64,000 bases of DNA, from the NCBI RefSeq assembly GCF_025717065.2, contig NZ_JAOVZO020000020.1, positions 1-64,000 of the forward strand, in the 5' to 3' direction. Origin of the DNA: Tahibacter soli. Its GTDB lineage: Bacteria; Pseudomonadota; Gammaproteobacteria; Xanthomonadales; Rhodanobacteraceae. Position 1 is the first letter of the stretch; every line of letters starts with the position of its first letter. The translations under genes and the position numbers were made by a program. Of this stretch, positions 1 to 16,159 are shown one piece after another. The notes beneath the pieces are model-generated. The model saw nothing but the letters and a program-made list of their open reading frames with translations, ran no database searches and was not told the origin of the DNA.

Positions 1-2
1 CC

Positions 3-6440
<6,438 letters not shown>

Positions 6441-6477
6441 CCGACAGCCACAAAGCAAGAAAACGCGAAAATAGACC

Positions 6478-6506
6478 GGGCGGGGAGCAATCCCCGCCCT
6501 TTTTTT
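6478..6506 (+). terminator. Intrinsic terminator of the S8 protease gene
   Basis: A nine-base-pair stem (GGGCGGGGA / TCCCCGCCC) with loop GCAA is followed by seven T residues, 38 bp after the protease stop codon. Confidence 0.9.
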
Positions 6507-6642
6507 GCTCACGAACCGGCGCGACCTGCACGAGCCGTGAAAACGGCGTGACGGCAATCGGCGCCCGACTGCGTACTCTTTCATTCAACGCCGGATCGGC
6601 GCAGCATTCGCGCACGGCGCGAACGACAAGGAGAGATCGACC

Positions 6643-7095
6643 ATGGCACACACGGACAACCAGCCCCACGGCTTCGGCGCGATGCTGCGCGACCTGCGCA
6701 CCGCGATCGGCGAAATGCTCGGCGGCGGCAAGCTCGAACCGGAACAGGCCGCGACCGTCGAGGTCGTGTTCGGCCTCCTGGGCTACCTCGCCGGCGCCGA
6801 CAGCATCGTCACGACGCACGAGGCCGAGTTCACCAATCACCTGATGGACGAATTGAACTTGTCCACACGTGCACGCGACCTCGCGCACGAAGCGTTCGCG
6901 CGCGGGCGCAAGCGCGAGATCGAGCTCAACGTCGAGATCAACCGCTTCCTGTCGATCCACCCGAAGGGTTCGACCGAGGCCAGGCACCTGCACGATTCGC
7001 TGTACCGGCTAGCCGCCGCCGACGGGCGCATGATGCCGCGCGAGAAGATCGTGCTGGAGCAGATCACCGGCGCGCTGGGATTCGCCTCGAAATAG
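6643..7095 (+). CDS. TerB-like (tellurite resistance TerB fold) small cytoplasmic protein
   Basis: 150 aa, no signal peptide or membrane segment. Two helical halves each carry the acidic TerB-type pattern: GYLAGADSIVTTHEAEF (about residues 46-62) and RLAAADGRMMPREKIVLEQI (about 123-142). TerB-fold proteins are all-helical and can bind divalent metal; many sit beside DnaJ or stress genes, but nothing of that kind is adjacent here. The start is supported by AAGGAG at 6628-6633. It is transcribed alone, between the protease terminator and the convergent 7132-29644 operon. No other ter genes are visible, so a role in tellurite resistance should not be assumed. Confidence 0.7.
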   Translation: MAHTDNQPHGFGAMLRDLRTAIGEMLGGGKLEPEQAATVEVVFGLLGYLAGADSIVTTHEAEFTNHLMDELNLSTRARDLAHEAFARGRKREIELNVEINRFLSIHPKGSTEARHLHDSLYRLAAADGRMMPREKIVLEQITGALGFASK

Positions 7096-7131
7096 CCCGC
7101 TCGCCGGTTCCGCGCACGGCGTACAGGCGCG

Positions 7132-7434
7132 TCACCGGCTCGGCCTGATGCGGATGTCGGCGATGTCGTCGTCCGACACGAAGACGCCGAAATTGCCGCG
7201 GCCGAGCACGAGCGAATCGCGGCGATAGACGATGAGCCACTTGCGCAGGTCCGGGTGAAACTCGGGCCGTTCCGCGCGCACGCCGGTCATGTCGACGCCG
7301 AGTGCGTCGAGATGACGCCGCGCGGCCTGCGCGACGTCGGCCTCGTCGAGCTTCGGCCGGCGCGCGTCGTCCGCACCCGCGCATGCCGCGGCGCAGAGCA
7401 GCAACGACGCGACGAGAACGCGGCGCCGGTTCAC
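7132..7434 (-). CDS. Small exported PepSY-like protein, candidate immunity partner of RHS protein 1
   Basis: 100 aa with a hydrophobic N-terminal signal (LVASLLLCAAACAG). The AAAC at its end could be a weak lipobox, so a lipoprotein is possible. The mature part (helix AARRHLDALG, then strands around RKWLIVYRRDS and GNFGVFVSDDDI) resembles a single PepSY/cystatin-like unit; this is my reading of the pattern, not a database result. It starts at GTG 7434, one nucleotide after the TGA of the RHS gene, so translation is probably coupled. PepSY domains are known in propeptides that inhibit metallopeptidases. The upstream RHS tip carries HExxH, so an immunity role is a specific but untested inference. 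It is the last gene of the minus-strand run. Confidence 0.6.
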   Translation of the reverse strand: MNRRRVLVASLLLCAAACAGADDARRPKLDEADVAQAARRHLDALGVDMTGVRAERPEFHPDLRKWLIVYRRDSLVLGRGNFGVFVSDDDIADIRIRPSR

Positions 7435-7435
7435 T

Positions 7436-10400
7436 TCACTTCGCCTTGAGGTTCTCGATTTCCTGTTTGACCCATTTGATTTCCACCTTGATCATCTCGG
7501 TGCAATAGTCGCCGTAGCAGATCGAATCGACGAACTGCATCGCCTCGTAGCATGCCAGCTCGTCGTTGTGCGCGTTGAGTTCGGTCCACTTCTTCTCCTC
7601 GGGCGAGCTCGCCGCGATGATGTACGTTCCGCCGACCGGCACACGCAGGCACAGCGTAGGATCGGTGGCGCGCACGTCGGCGATGTGCCGGCTCTCGTGC
7701 ACCATCGCGCAGCCGACGATGCAGGGATCGAGGCCTTCCTCCAGCTCGATCTCGAACCCGCCGTCGCGGCAGAGGGGCTGCCCGTCGCCATCGCGGGGCA
7801 TCGGGCCGGGCGGCCTCGGATGCAGCTCCCACAGGCCGAGCGGATCGGCGAGCGTCAACGGGTTCGCCGCCGCGTAGGCGAACGTCGCCGTGCCGGCGTC
7901 GAGCCCGAGCGGATCGCGCTCGACGTAGCGGCCGGTCGACGGATCGTAGTCGCGATGGAAATTCTGATGCAGTCCGGTCTCCGGGTCCTCGTACTGGCCC
8001 GGCAGTCGCAGCGGATTGGCGATCGTCGATCCCGGCCGCGCGCGGGTTTTGCCGAACGCCTCGGCGAACGACGCCCAGACGACCGCGCCCTGCGCGTCGA
8101 CGACGCGCTGCGGCGCGCCGACCGGATCGTTGCGGTAGACGTAGGTGTGCCACTCGCCGCCGGCCTTGTCGGCGAGCCACAGCGGCTCGACGCGCCAACC
8201 GTCGTTCGGGCGCCAGCCGTACAACCGCGTCGCCGTGCCCGCGGCGGACAGCTCGGCGACGAGCCGGTCGTCGGCATACATGAACCACACGACGCCGGCG
8301 GCGGTTTCCTTGCGGATGCGCCGGCCGAACGGATCGTAGCGATAGCGCCCGACGACGGCGCCGTCGCGCCGGACTACGTCGAGACGGCCCGTCGCGCCGT
8401 ATACGAATTCCAAAGTTTCCAATGCCGGTTCGCCGCGCACCGCCTTGACCTGCCGGCCGTCGGCGTCGCTTTCGAAACGCCAGCGCGCGTCGCCCGAGCC
8501 GTAGGACACGAGCCGGTTGTCGGCATCGTACGTCCAGGTGCCCGGCTGGCGCTCGCTGCTCTTGCGATTGTGCAGGCCGTCGTACGTGTAGCGCTCGAGC
8601 GGCAGGCCGTCGACGACCTCCGGTGCACGCAGCGATGCCGGCGGCGTCGCTGCGGTCAGCCGATCCAGCGCGTCGTAGCCGTAGCCGTAGTCGCCGTCCT
8701 CGGTCGTTTTGCCGACGACGTTGCCGACCTCGTCGTAGTCGTAGCGATGATCCACGACGACGTCGCCGGCCGGCGCCTGCGCGGTTCCGCCGCCGATCGC
8801 CTGCACGCGATCGCGCGCGACACGCTGCATGTCGTCGTACTCGAGCGTGGCGACGCCGCCGGGCATCTGCAGGCGCCGCGGCATCCGCCAGAGGAAGTCG
8901 TCCCAGCGCAGCTCGCCGGCGCCGGGCAGCGACGCCGATTCGAGCCGGTTCACCGCGTCGTAGGCGAACTGCGTCGTCGTTCCGTCGGGATACGTCACGG
9001 ACCTGACGAGATCGTTCGGCCAGCGATCCGTGCCGACCGACCGCGTCACGGCACCGGGGCCGCTGCCGTAGGTGATCGTCTCCAGCGTGCGTCGGCCGGA
9101 CTCGTCGTACGCGTAGACGGCGCGGCTTTCGGTGTCGCCGGTCTGCTCGTAGCCGGTCAGGAGGTCGCGCGCGTCGTAGTCGTAGGCGACGGTCTCGTCC
9201 GCCGTGTTGCTGCCGGCCTCGAAATAGCGCTCGATCGCACGGCGGCCCGCGTCGTCGTAGACGTACGCGCTGCGCCGGCCGGACGCGTCGGCGCGCGAAA
9301 CGAGGTTGCCCGCGTCGTCGTACGCATACGCCGTCGACGCACCCGAAGGCTGCGCGTATCCGACGACACGATCGGCACGGTCGAACGTGAAGACGTGGAC
9401 GCCCCCGTTGGCGTCCTTCACGCGGATGCGATTGTTGCGGCGATCGTACGCGTAGCCCGTGACGGCGCCGAGCGCGTCGGTCGTCGCGGTCGCGCGGCCG
9501 AGTTCGTCGTAGGTCGTGAACGTCGCGAACCCGCGCGGATTCGTGCGGCTCGTCGTGCGGCCTTTCGCGTCGTACGCGGTGCTAGACGTTTCGGTCCACT
9601 CGGCGGCGGCATCGCACGACGATCGCCGGACGAGCTGCGTCTGGCGGCCGCGCTGGTCGTAGCGGTACTCGGTGCAGTACGTCGGATAGCGGCGGCGCAC
9701 GACGAGCCCGGCCGCCTCGGTCCCCGCCGCGCCGTAGTCGGTCGCGATCGTGTCGCCGTTCGCCTCGATCGACTGCGTCTGGCGTCCTTCGGCGTCGTAG
9801 ACGAACGTGCGCGCGACATTGCGCGCATCGGTGAGCGACGTCAGCAGACCGTCCTTGTCGTAGCCGTAGCGCGTCACGCCGCCGTCGGGTCGCGTCACCT
9901 TCGTCAGCCGCGCGTTCGCGTCGTAGTCGTACGTCGTTTCCTTGCCGGCAGCATCGGTTGCTTTCTTGATTTTGCCGACTTTGTCGTATTCGAACGTCCT
10001 CGTGTGGCCGAGCGGGTCCTTTCTCGACGCGACGAGGCCGCGCGCGTCGTACGTCGTCGTCCAGACCTTGCCGCGCGCGTCGGTGCGCGTGAGCACCCTG
10101 CCCGCGACGTCGTAGGTCAGCGAGACCGTTTCGTTTTCGGGATTCGTCGTCGTTTCGACGTTGCCGTAGGCGTCGTACGTCCAGCGGGTGGTCGCGTTCT
10201 CCGCCGGCGTCTCGCCGGCCACGGTACGCGTTTCGCGGCGGCCGAGCGCGTCGTACGTAAAGGTCGTCGTGCGCTCCAACGGCGTGCCCAGCGCTTCGAT
10301 GAACGACACGAGATTGCCGCGCGTGTCGTACCCGCTGCGCGATGTCACGCCGATCTCGTCGGTGCGATCGAGCGGGCGGTTGAACCGCGCGTCGTAGGTC

Positions 10401-11449
10401 GCCGTGACGAACGTGCCGTCGGGCCGCACCTGCCGGATCGGATTGCGTCGCGCGTCGTATTCGGTCCGCGACACGAGACCGCGTTCGTCGGTGACGATGT
10501 CGACGTTAGCGCCGTCGCGGCGCAGCGACCGCGTCAGGCGCGTGCCGCGCATCTCCGACAGCAGCGCGCCGCGCGCGTCGTAGCGCCGTTCGACGCGCCG
10601 GCCCTCGGGGCTTTTCTCCACGATCGTGTACTGCCGCTTGCCGCGGTCGAAGTCGTAAGACCAGGTGCGCTCGCCTTCCATCGGATCGACGATCTTCGCG
10701 ACCCGGTTGCCGCCGTATACGATTTGCGTCGTGCGGTTTTCCGGATCGGTGCTGCTCGTGAGCAGGCCCGACGAATAGCCGTAGAGCCAATGTTCGCCCG
10801 CGACATCGACGATTTCGGTCAGCGCGTCGCCCGTGTAGACGTATTGCACTTTGCGTTGCGTGCGATCGGCGATCTGCCGCACGTGCCGGCCGTCGGGCGT
10901 ATACGCGAGCGACAGCACGGTCGCGCCGACGTGGTCCTTCACCGCGCTGATCTGTCCGTTCGGGCCGTTGCGCTCGAACACGATCGACACGTCGTTGCGA
11001 CCGCCGTACGCGAGGATCTTGCCGTCGGCCGCATAGCGGATCCAGTTGCCGCCGCGGTCGTACCAGCGCCATCCCGTGAGCGTGCCCGCAGCGTCGGTCT
11101 GCCGCGCGATGAAGAACGCCTTGTCGTAGACGAACAGGTCGTTCGCGTCGCGCTCGAACGTCGAGTCGGCGCGCACGACGGTCTTGACCGAACCGTCGAT
11201 CGGATCGTATTCGAAGCGCAGGTCGGCCCACGCGGGATTGACGTACCAGCGGTACTCGCCCTTGTTGACGTTTTCGGCCTGCCACGTGCGCTCGACCGCG
11301 ACGTAGCCGCCGGGCACTCTCACTTTGATGTCTTCGACGGTCGTGCGGTATTCGCCGTTGGGGAGCTTGACGTTTGCCGGCGAAACGCCGGGAACGAGCG
11401 CGCATACCAACAGCAGCATCGCCGCCACCCGGCGGCAGCAGGGCTTCAT
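7436..11449 (-). CDS. RHS/YD-repeat secreted protein 1 with HExxH C-terminal tip
   Basis: 1337 aa. The start at ATG 11449 is preferred over the longer frame (11500) because it gives a clean Sec signal (MKPCCRRVAAMLLLVCALVPG) and has AGGGGA upstream. A conserved N-terminal region (VKLPNGEYRTTVEDIKV onward) precedes many YD repeats (about 200-1110) and an RHS-associated core (LPGQYEDPETGLHQNFHRDY, then GRYVERDPLGL). The last 131 residues after ADPLGL form a variable tip with Cys-rich segments, HESRH at about 1251-1255 and an acidic segment NDELACYE, a plausible zincin metallopeptidase. RHS shells usually enclose a C-terminal effector. Sec export rather than a PAAR N-terminus argues against simple T6SS delivery. 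It is closely paralogous to the RHS gene at 12052-16094 except for the tip. Confidence 0.9.
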   Translation of the reverse strand: MKPCCRRVAAMLLLVCALVPGVSPANVKLPNGEYRTTVEDIKVRVPGGYVAVERTWQAENVNKGEYRWYVNPAWADLRFEYDPIDGSVKTVVRADSTFERDANDLFVYDKAFFIARQTDAAGTLTGWRWYDRGGNWIRYAADGKILAYGGRNDVSIVFERNGPNGQISAVKDHVGATVLSLAYTPDGRHVRQIADRTQRKVQYVYTGDALTEIVDVAGEHWLYGYSSGLLTSSTDPENRTTQIVYGGNRVAKIVDPMEGERTWSYDFDRGKRQYTIVEKSPEGRRVERRYDARGALLSEMRGTRLTRSLRRDGANVDIVTDERGLVSRTEYDARRNPIRQVRPDGTFVTATYDARFNRPLDRTDEIGVTSRSGYDTRGNLVSFIEALGTPLERTTTFTYDALGRRETRTVAGETPAENATTRWTYDAYGNVETTTNPENETVSLTYDVAGRVLTRTDARGKVWTTTYDARGLVASRKDPLGHTRTFEYDKVGKIKKATDAAGKETTYDYDANARLTKVTRPDGGVTRYGYDKDGLLTSLTDARNVARTFVYDAEGRQTQSIEANGDTIATDYGAAGTEAAGLVVRRRYPTYCTEYRYDQRGRQTQLVRRSSCDAAAEWTETSSTAYDAKGRTTSRTNPRGFATFTTYDELGRATATTDALGAVTGYAYDRRNNRIRVKDANGGVHVFTFDRADRVVGYAQPSGASTAYAYDDAGNLVSRADASGRRSAYVYDDAGRRAIERYFEAGSNTADETVAYDYDARDLLTGYEQTGDTESRAVYAYDESGRRTLETITYGSGPGAVTRSVGTDRWPNDLVRSVTYPDGTTTQFAYDAVNRLESASLPGAGELRWDDFLWRMPRRLQMPGGVATLEYDDMQRVARDRVQAIGGGTAQAPAGDVVVDHRYDYDEVGNVVGKTTEDGDYGYGYDALDRLTAATPPASLRAPEVVDGLPLERYTYDGLHNRKSSERQPGTWTYDADNRLVSYGSGDARWRFESDADGRQVKAVRGEPALETLEFVYGATGRLDVVRRDGAVVGRYRYDPFGRRIRKETAAGVVWFMYADDRLVAELSAAGTATRLYGWRPNDGWRVEPLWLADKAGGEWHTYVYRNDPVGAPQRVVDAQGAVVWASFAEAFGKTRARPGSTIANPLRLPGQYEDPETGLHQNFHRDYDPSTGRYVERDPLGLDAGTATFAYAAANPLTLADPLGLWELHPRPPGPMPRDGDGQPLCRDGGFEIELEEGLDPCIVGCAMVHESRHIADVRATDPTLCLRVPVGGTYIIAASSPEEKKWTELNAHNDELACYEAMQFVDSICYGDYCTEMIKVEIKWVKQEIENLKAK

Positions 11450-11543
11450 CGCGCCATCCCCTGTCGGCGACGCGCGCCGACGGCGGCAAGCCTCGCGCAC
11501 GATGCGCTCATGTCCCGCAAACCCGCGCTATGCCACGCAACGA

Positions 11544-12011
11544 TTACCACTGCGACAGCTCCAGCTTCGAGAGCCGCTCGATCTCTTCCGCCGAGGCCTG
11601 GGAAAGTCGGCCGGCCTCGGCCGCCGACTGCAGGTACCGACGCGCCGTCGCCTCCTCTGCATCGCTCACGCTGTAGAGCTTCGCAAGCTCCAGCGCGGCT
11701 TCGCCGTCGCCCTTGTCGAGCGCTCGCTCGAACCAGTATCTCGCCTTGCGCATGCTTCCCGCGCGGCGAAACTTGATGCCGAGATTGATCAGCGACGTTT
11801 CGAAGCCGGCGGCGACCGCCTTGAGATCCCATTCGACCGATCGTTCGAAGTCGACGTCGACACCCACGCCGTCCTCGTACATGTTCGCCAGTCGCGACAT
11901 CGCCCTGCCGTCTCCGGCGTCGGCACCCCGCACGAACCGGTCGAGCGCCGTCGCGTAGTCGCCGCGATCGTAGGCGGCGTCTCCTTCGAGATAAAGTTCG
12001 TCGAGCGTCAT
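11544..12011 (-). CDS. Sel1/TPR-like repeat protein between the two RHS genes
   Basis: 155 aa from ATG 12011, chosen over the longer frame (12095) because GGAGCAGGAT lies just upstream and the longer version would run into the end of the RHS 2 gene. No signal peptide. Helical repeat pairs are visible (GDYATALDRFVRGADAGDG, then MSRLANMYEDGVGV, then ARYWFERALDKGDGEAALEL), typical of Sel1-like repeats. It starts 40 bp after the RHS 2 stop codon and ends 94 bp before RHS 1. Its place directly after an RHS tip is where immunity genes usually sit in polymorphic toxin loci, but Sel1 proteins also serve as generic scaffolds. Confidence 0.7.
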   Translation of the reverse strand: MTLDELYLEGDAAYDRGDYATALDRFVRGADAGDGRAMSRLANMYEDGVGVDVDFERSVEWDLKAVAAGFETSLINLGIKFRRAGSMRKARYWFERALDKGDGEAALELAKLYSVSDAEEATARRYLQSAAEAGRLSQASAEEIERLSKLELSQW

Positions 12012-12051
12012 ATCCTGCTCCGCGCGAGCCGCCGCGATCGCGGCGGCGACA

Positions 12052-15000
12052 TCATGCCAAGGCCCAGCCGAAGAAAACGACGACGACGACGCCAATGAGG
12101 TACCACCACGGTTTCGGCGTCGGCGGCGTGATCGGCGGCGTAGTCGGCTCGAAGGGCGTCTCCTCTGGAGGACACTGTTCCGACTTGTACTGGTCCCAGT
12201 CCCACGGCTTCGGCTTCGGTATCCATTTTCCGTTCTTGTCCTGGCATTCGACCCAGCCGGGCCTCTCTTTCAGCTCGCGGCAGTGTTTGTATGGATTGCT
12301 CGTATTGCGCCCCGACGAGCCTCCTGAGCCGTTGTTGCTGCCGGCGAGGCCAGTCGGGTCCGTCGAGAACAGCGGCCGGTTGTCGACGTACCGATACAAC
12401 GCGTTAAGACTTGAATCTTCCTCCGCAGTTTCAACGAGATCGAGCGCCGACATTCGCGACGAATAGCCGATTGCGGTCCTTGCCAGATAGCTCGACGCGT
12501 AGCTGCGTACGCCGATCGGATCGGCTTCGCGGTAGCGGCCTTCCGTCGGTGCGTAGTTGCGGCGAAAATTGTAGTGAAGCCCCGTTTCCTCGTCGAAGTA
12601 CTGGCCGGGCAACCGCAGCGGATTGACCACGGTCGACGATGCCCCGACGCGCGTCGCGCCGAACGCTTCGGATACGCCCGACCAGACGATCTCGCCCGCC
12701 GGATTCGTCACGCGCTGCGGCGTGCCGAGATGGTCGTTGTGGTACAGCCCGAGATGCCAGACCCCGCCGGAAACGTCGGCCATCCAGAGCGGATCGGCTC
12801 CCCAGGCGCCGCCGGGCTTCCAGCCGTAGGCCCTGGCGAGGCCGCCGTTCTCGCGATATTCCGCAACGAGCCCTTCGGCCGAATACTGAAACCACACCAC
12901 GCCCTGCTGGGTCTGCTTGCGGACGCGCCGGCCGAACGGATCGTGCTCGTAGCGAGCGACAACGGTCGAATCTTCGGTGACCTGCACAAGCTGTTCGCTC
13001 GCATTGTACTTGTACACGATTTCTTTGTCGGGCACCGTTCCGGCGCCGACCGCCACTTTCTGGACGTTGCCGTTGGCATCGTAGGTGAAGACCCTGCGCT
13101 CGGCATTCGCGCCGTAGCCGAGGAGCCTGCCTTCGCCGTCGTAGTTCCACGGTCCTGGCTGATGTACGCTACCGACCCGGTTGCCCGCGGCGTCGTATCC
13201 GTATCCTTCGACCGGTAGCCCCGACGGCGTCCCTTGCAGCGCGACCGGCGGCGTCGATCCGGTCAGCCGGTTCAGCGTGTCGTACGCGTACGAGAACGAA
13301 CCGTCCGGCGTGGTCTTTTCGACCACGTTGCCGTTGGCGTCGTACTCGTATTCCTCGGCATACAGTTCGGGACCTGCGGGAGCCGCGGCGGTTCCGCCGC
13401 CGATGGCTCGTACGTGGATGTCCGACGGGCGCCGCAGCGGATCGAGAAGGATCGAGCGAACGACGCCGGGCATCGTCACGCGCCGCGGAACCGACCATTG
13501 AAAATCCTCCCAGCGGATTTCGCCGCCGCCCGGCAGCGCTGCCGATTCGAGCTGACGATCCGCCGTATGCGTGAAGGTCGTGCTGGTTCCGTCGGGATAT
13601 GTAACACTTTTTTCGCGCCGTTCGGCCAGTACGCCGTCGATATCGTGCGGCTGAACTGCTGCGCGCCGCTGCCGAAAGTGACGGTTTCGCTCAACGTTCT
13701 GCCGGCGTCGTCATACGTATATTCGCCGCTGTTTTCGGCAGTTCCGGCCTGCACGTATCCGAGCAGCAGATTGCTGTCGTCGTACTGGTAGGCGACGGTA
13801 CGAGCCGGCACGTTGCTGCCGGCGTCGAACGCCTTCTCGGATACGAGACGGCTCGCGTCGTCGTACACGTAGACCCGACGCTCGCCACCGGCCGCCGTTC
13901 TCGAGACGAGATTTCCGGCTGCGTCGTACGCATACGAAATGGTGCCGCCCGACGGCCGGATTTCGGAAACGACCCGGCCCATCAGGTCGTAGACGTACCG
14001 GTTCACCGAACCGTTCTGATCGGTGATCGACGTCCGGTTGCCGAACACGTCGTAACCGAACTTGACGGTTCCGTTGGCTGCATCGACGACTTCGACGACG
14101 CGGCCAAGCGCATCGTACTTGCGTAGCGTCGTGCGTCGCATCGCGTCGGTTTCGGTGACGACCTGGCCGAGCGCGTCGTAGCCGACGAGCGACACCTCGC
14201 GAACGCTTTCGGGATCGTCGCACGAAAAAATGCGGGTCGTGCTCGTGACGCGCCGGCGCTGATCGTACTTGTACGATTCGCAGTAAGTCGGAAAGCGCTT
14301 CGAGACGACGAGTCCCGCTTCGTCGAGCGCATCGCCGTAGACGGTCGTTTCGACGTCGTCAGCGGCGTTCGAAACCGTTTTGAGGCGTCCGTCGGCGTCG
14401 TAGGTACGGCTCTCGCGGTGGACGCCCGTATCGGCGACCGCGGTGACGCGGCCGTCGTCGTTGCGCGTGTAGGCGATCGAGGTTCCGGTCGGTCCCGTCA
14501 CGTTCGCAAGCCTGCGGTTGACGTCGAAACCGAACTGCGAGCCCCTGCCGAGCGGGTCGAGCAGCGAACGGATGTCGCCGAACTTGTCGTACGTCCATCG
14601 CGTTTGCAGATTCAACGGATTCTTCGACGACTCGGCGCGCCCTGCCGCATCGTAGACGTAAGTCCACGTCTTGCCGCGCTCGTCGACGCGCTTGGTCATA
14701 TTGCCGACGACGTCGTGTTCCATGCGCACTTCATGGTTCTGCGCGTCGATCGTTTTTTCGACGTTGCCGTAGCCGTCGTAGACGTACGTGGTCGTCGCGA
14801 CCGGCGTCGCCGATACGCCGTGTATCGATATCGTTTCGATCTGTCCGTATTCGTCGTACGCGTACGTCGTCGTGCGTGCCTCGGGCCTGCCGTACGCCTC
14901 GACGAAATTGAGCAGATTTCCCTTCGTATCGTATTCGTAGCGGGTCACGACGCCGTTTTCGTCGATGCGCTCGACCGGAAAGTTGTAGCGCGAATGAAAG

Positions 15001-16094
15001 CGCGACGTACGGAACGTGCCGTCCGGATGGATCGTCTTGACGATGTTGCGGTTCGCATCGCGCTCGCTACGCGTGACCATCCCGCGTTCGTCGGTCACGA
15101 TATCGGTGTTGCCGTCTCGCTTGAGCGTGAAGATGTCGCGCACGCCGCTGCGCAGCGATATGAGCCGGCCGTCCGCGCCGAAGCGCTTTTCGAGCCTCAC
15201 GTCTGCCGGCGTTTTTTCCACGACCGTATAGATCCGCTTGCCGCGATCGAACGCGTATTCCCAGGTCTGCTCCTTCGCCGACGGATCGACGATGGCGACG
15301 ACGCGGTTTCCCGCGTAGCGGATCGTCGTGGTTCTCGCAGGCGCAGGATCTCCGCACGTCGGATCGGGATCGCACGTCGGACCGGATTTGCTCGTCAGCA
15401 GGCCGTTGGTGTAGCCGTACTGCCAGCGGCGTCCCAGCACGTCGACGACGCCGGTCAGGAGATCGCCGGTGTATTCGTACCTCACGCGCCGGTTCGTGCG
15501 GTCCTTGACCGCAACGACGTGCGTGCCGGCGGAATCGTATTCGAACTCGATGAGCGCCGTGCCATGATGATCGACGACGCGAAAGATTCGTCCGGCGGCG
15601 TTGCGCACGAAGCTGACGGTGACGTCGTTACGATCGCCGTAGGAAGCGATCTTTCCGTCCGCGCCGTAGCGGATCCAATTGCCGAGACGGTCGTACCAGC
15701 GCCAGCCCGTCGTCGTGCCGCCGGCGTTCTTCTCGCGCGCGATGAAGAACACCTTGTCGTAGACGAAGGTTTCGTCGCCGTTGCGGTCGAACGTCGAATC
15801 GCCGCGCACCACCGACTTGACCGAGCCGTCGAGCGCGTCGAATTCGAACGCGAGATCGGCCCAGGCGGGATTGAGGTACCAGCGAAACAGTCCCTTGTTG
15901 ACGTTTTCGGCCTGCCATGTGCGCGAGACGACGACGGCACCGCCGACGGCCTGCACTTTGAGATCCTCGACGATTTCCCGGTATTCGCCGTTGGGCAGCT
16001 TGACGTCCGGATCGGCCGACGCGAAGCCTGGCAACGCCAACGCCAGAGCGACACACGCGCGCGCCAGGATCGAATTCAGTAAGCCAGTTTTCAT
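12052..16094 (-). pseudogene. RHS/YD-repeat secreted protein 2, interrupted by a -1 frameshift
   Basis: It starts at ATG 16094 with AGGA upstream and a Sec signal (MKTGLLNSILARACVALALA). Frame one runs 16094 to 13476; frame two covers 12052 to about 13607. They join at an A6 run (13608-13613). Re-reading one A gives S-V-T-Y-P-D-G-T, exactly the sequence of RHS 1 at this point, and a product of about 1347 aa against 1337 for RHS 1. N-terminal region, YD repeats and core closely match RHS 1. The tip after DPTGLAG differs: a Cys-containing segment (WVECQDKNGKWIP), a proline-rich stretch, and a C-terminal hydrophobic helix (YLIGVVVVVFFGWALA). It may be a true pseudogene, an assembly error in a homopolymer, or a gene expressed through slippage. 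Confidence 0.8.
13608..13613 (-). other. A6 homopolymer at the RHS 2 frameshift
   Basis: On the minus strand the reading is GCG AAA AAA GTG. Slipping back one base restores the frame conserved in the paralogue. The base before the run is C-G, so P-site slippage onto GAA would carry a first-position mismatch; transcriptional slippage or a lost A are alternatives to ribosomal frameshifting. Confidence 0.6.
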
Positions 16095-16159
16095 CGCAGA
16101 TTCCTGTGAGAGTTGTCGGTGCCATGCCGATAGCGTCACCGGCGGTCGAGCGATCCGGC

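Noticed and set aside
6643-7095. Tellurite-resistance operon
   Set aside because: Only a lone TerB-fold protein is present; no terZ, terC, terD or terE nearby.
7568-11776. 1402-aa open frame on the + strand opposite RHS 1
   Set aside because: Antisense shadow of a high-GC gene: Arg/Ala/Val-rich, low complexity, no start signal or domain; the minus strand has a clear RHS protein.
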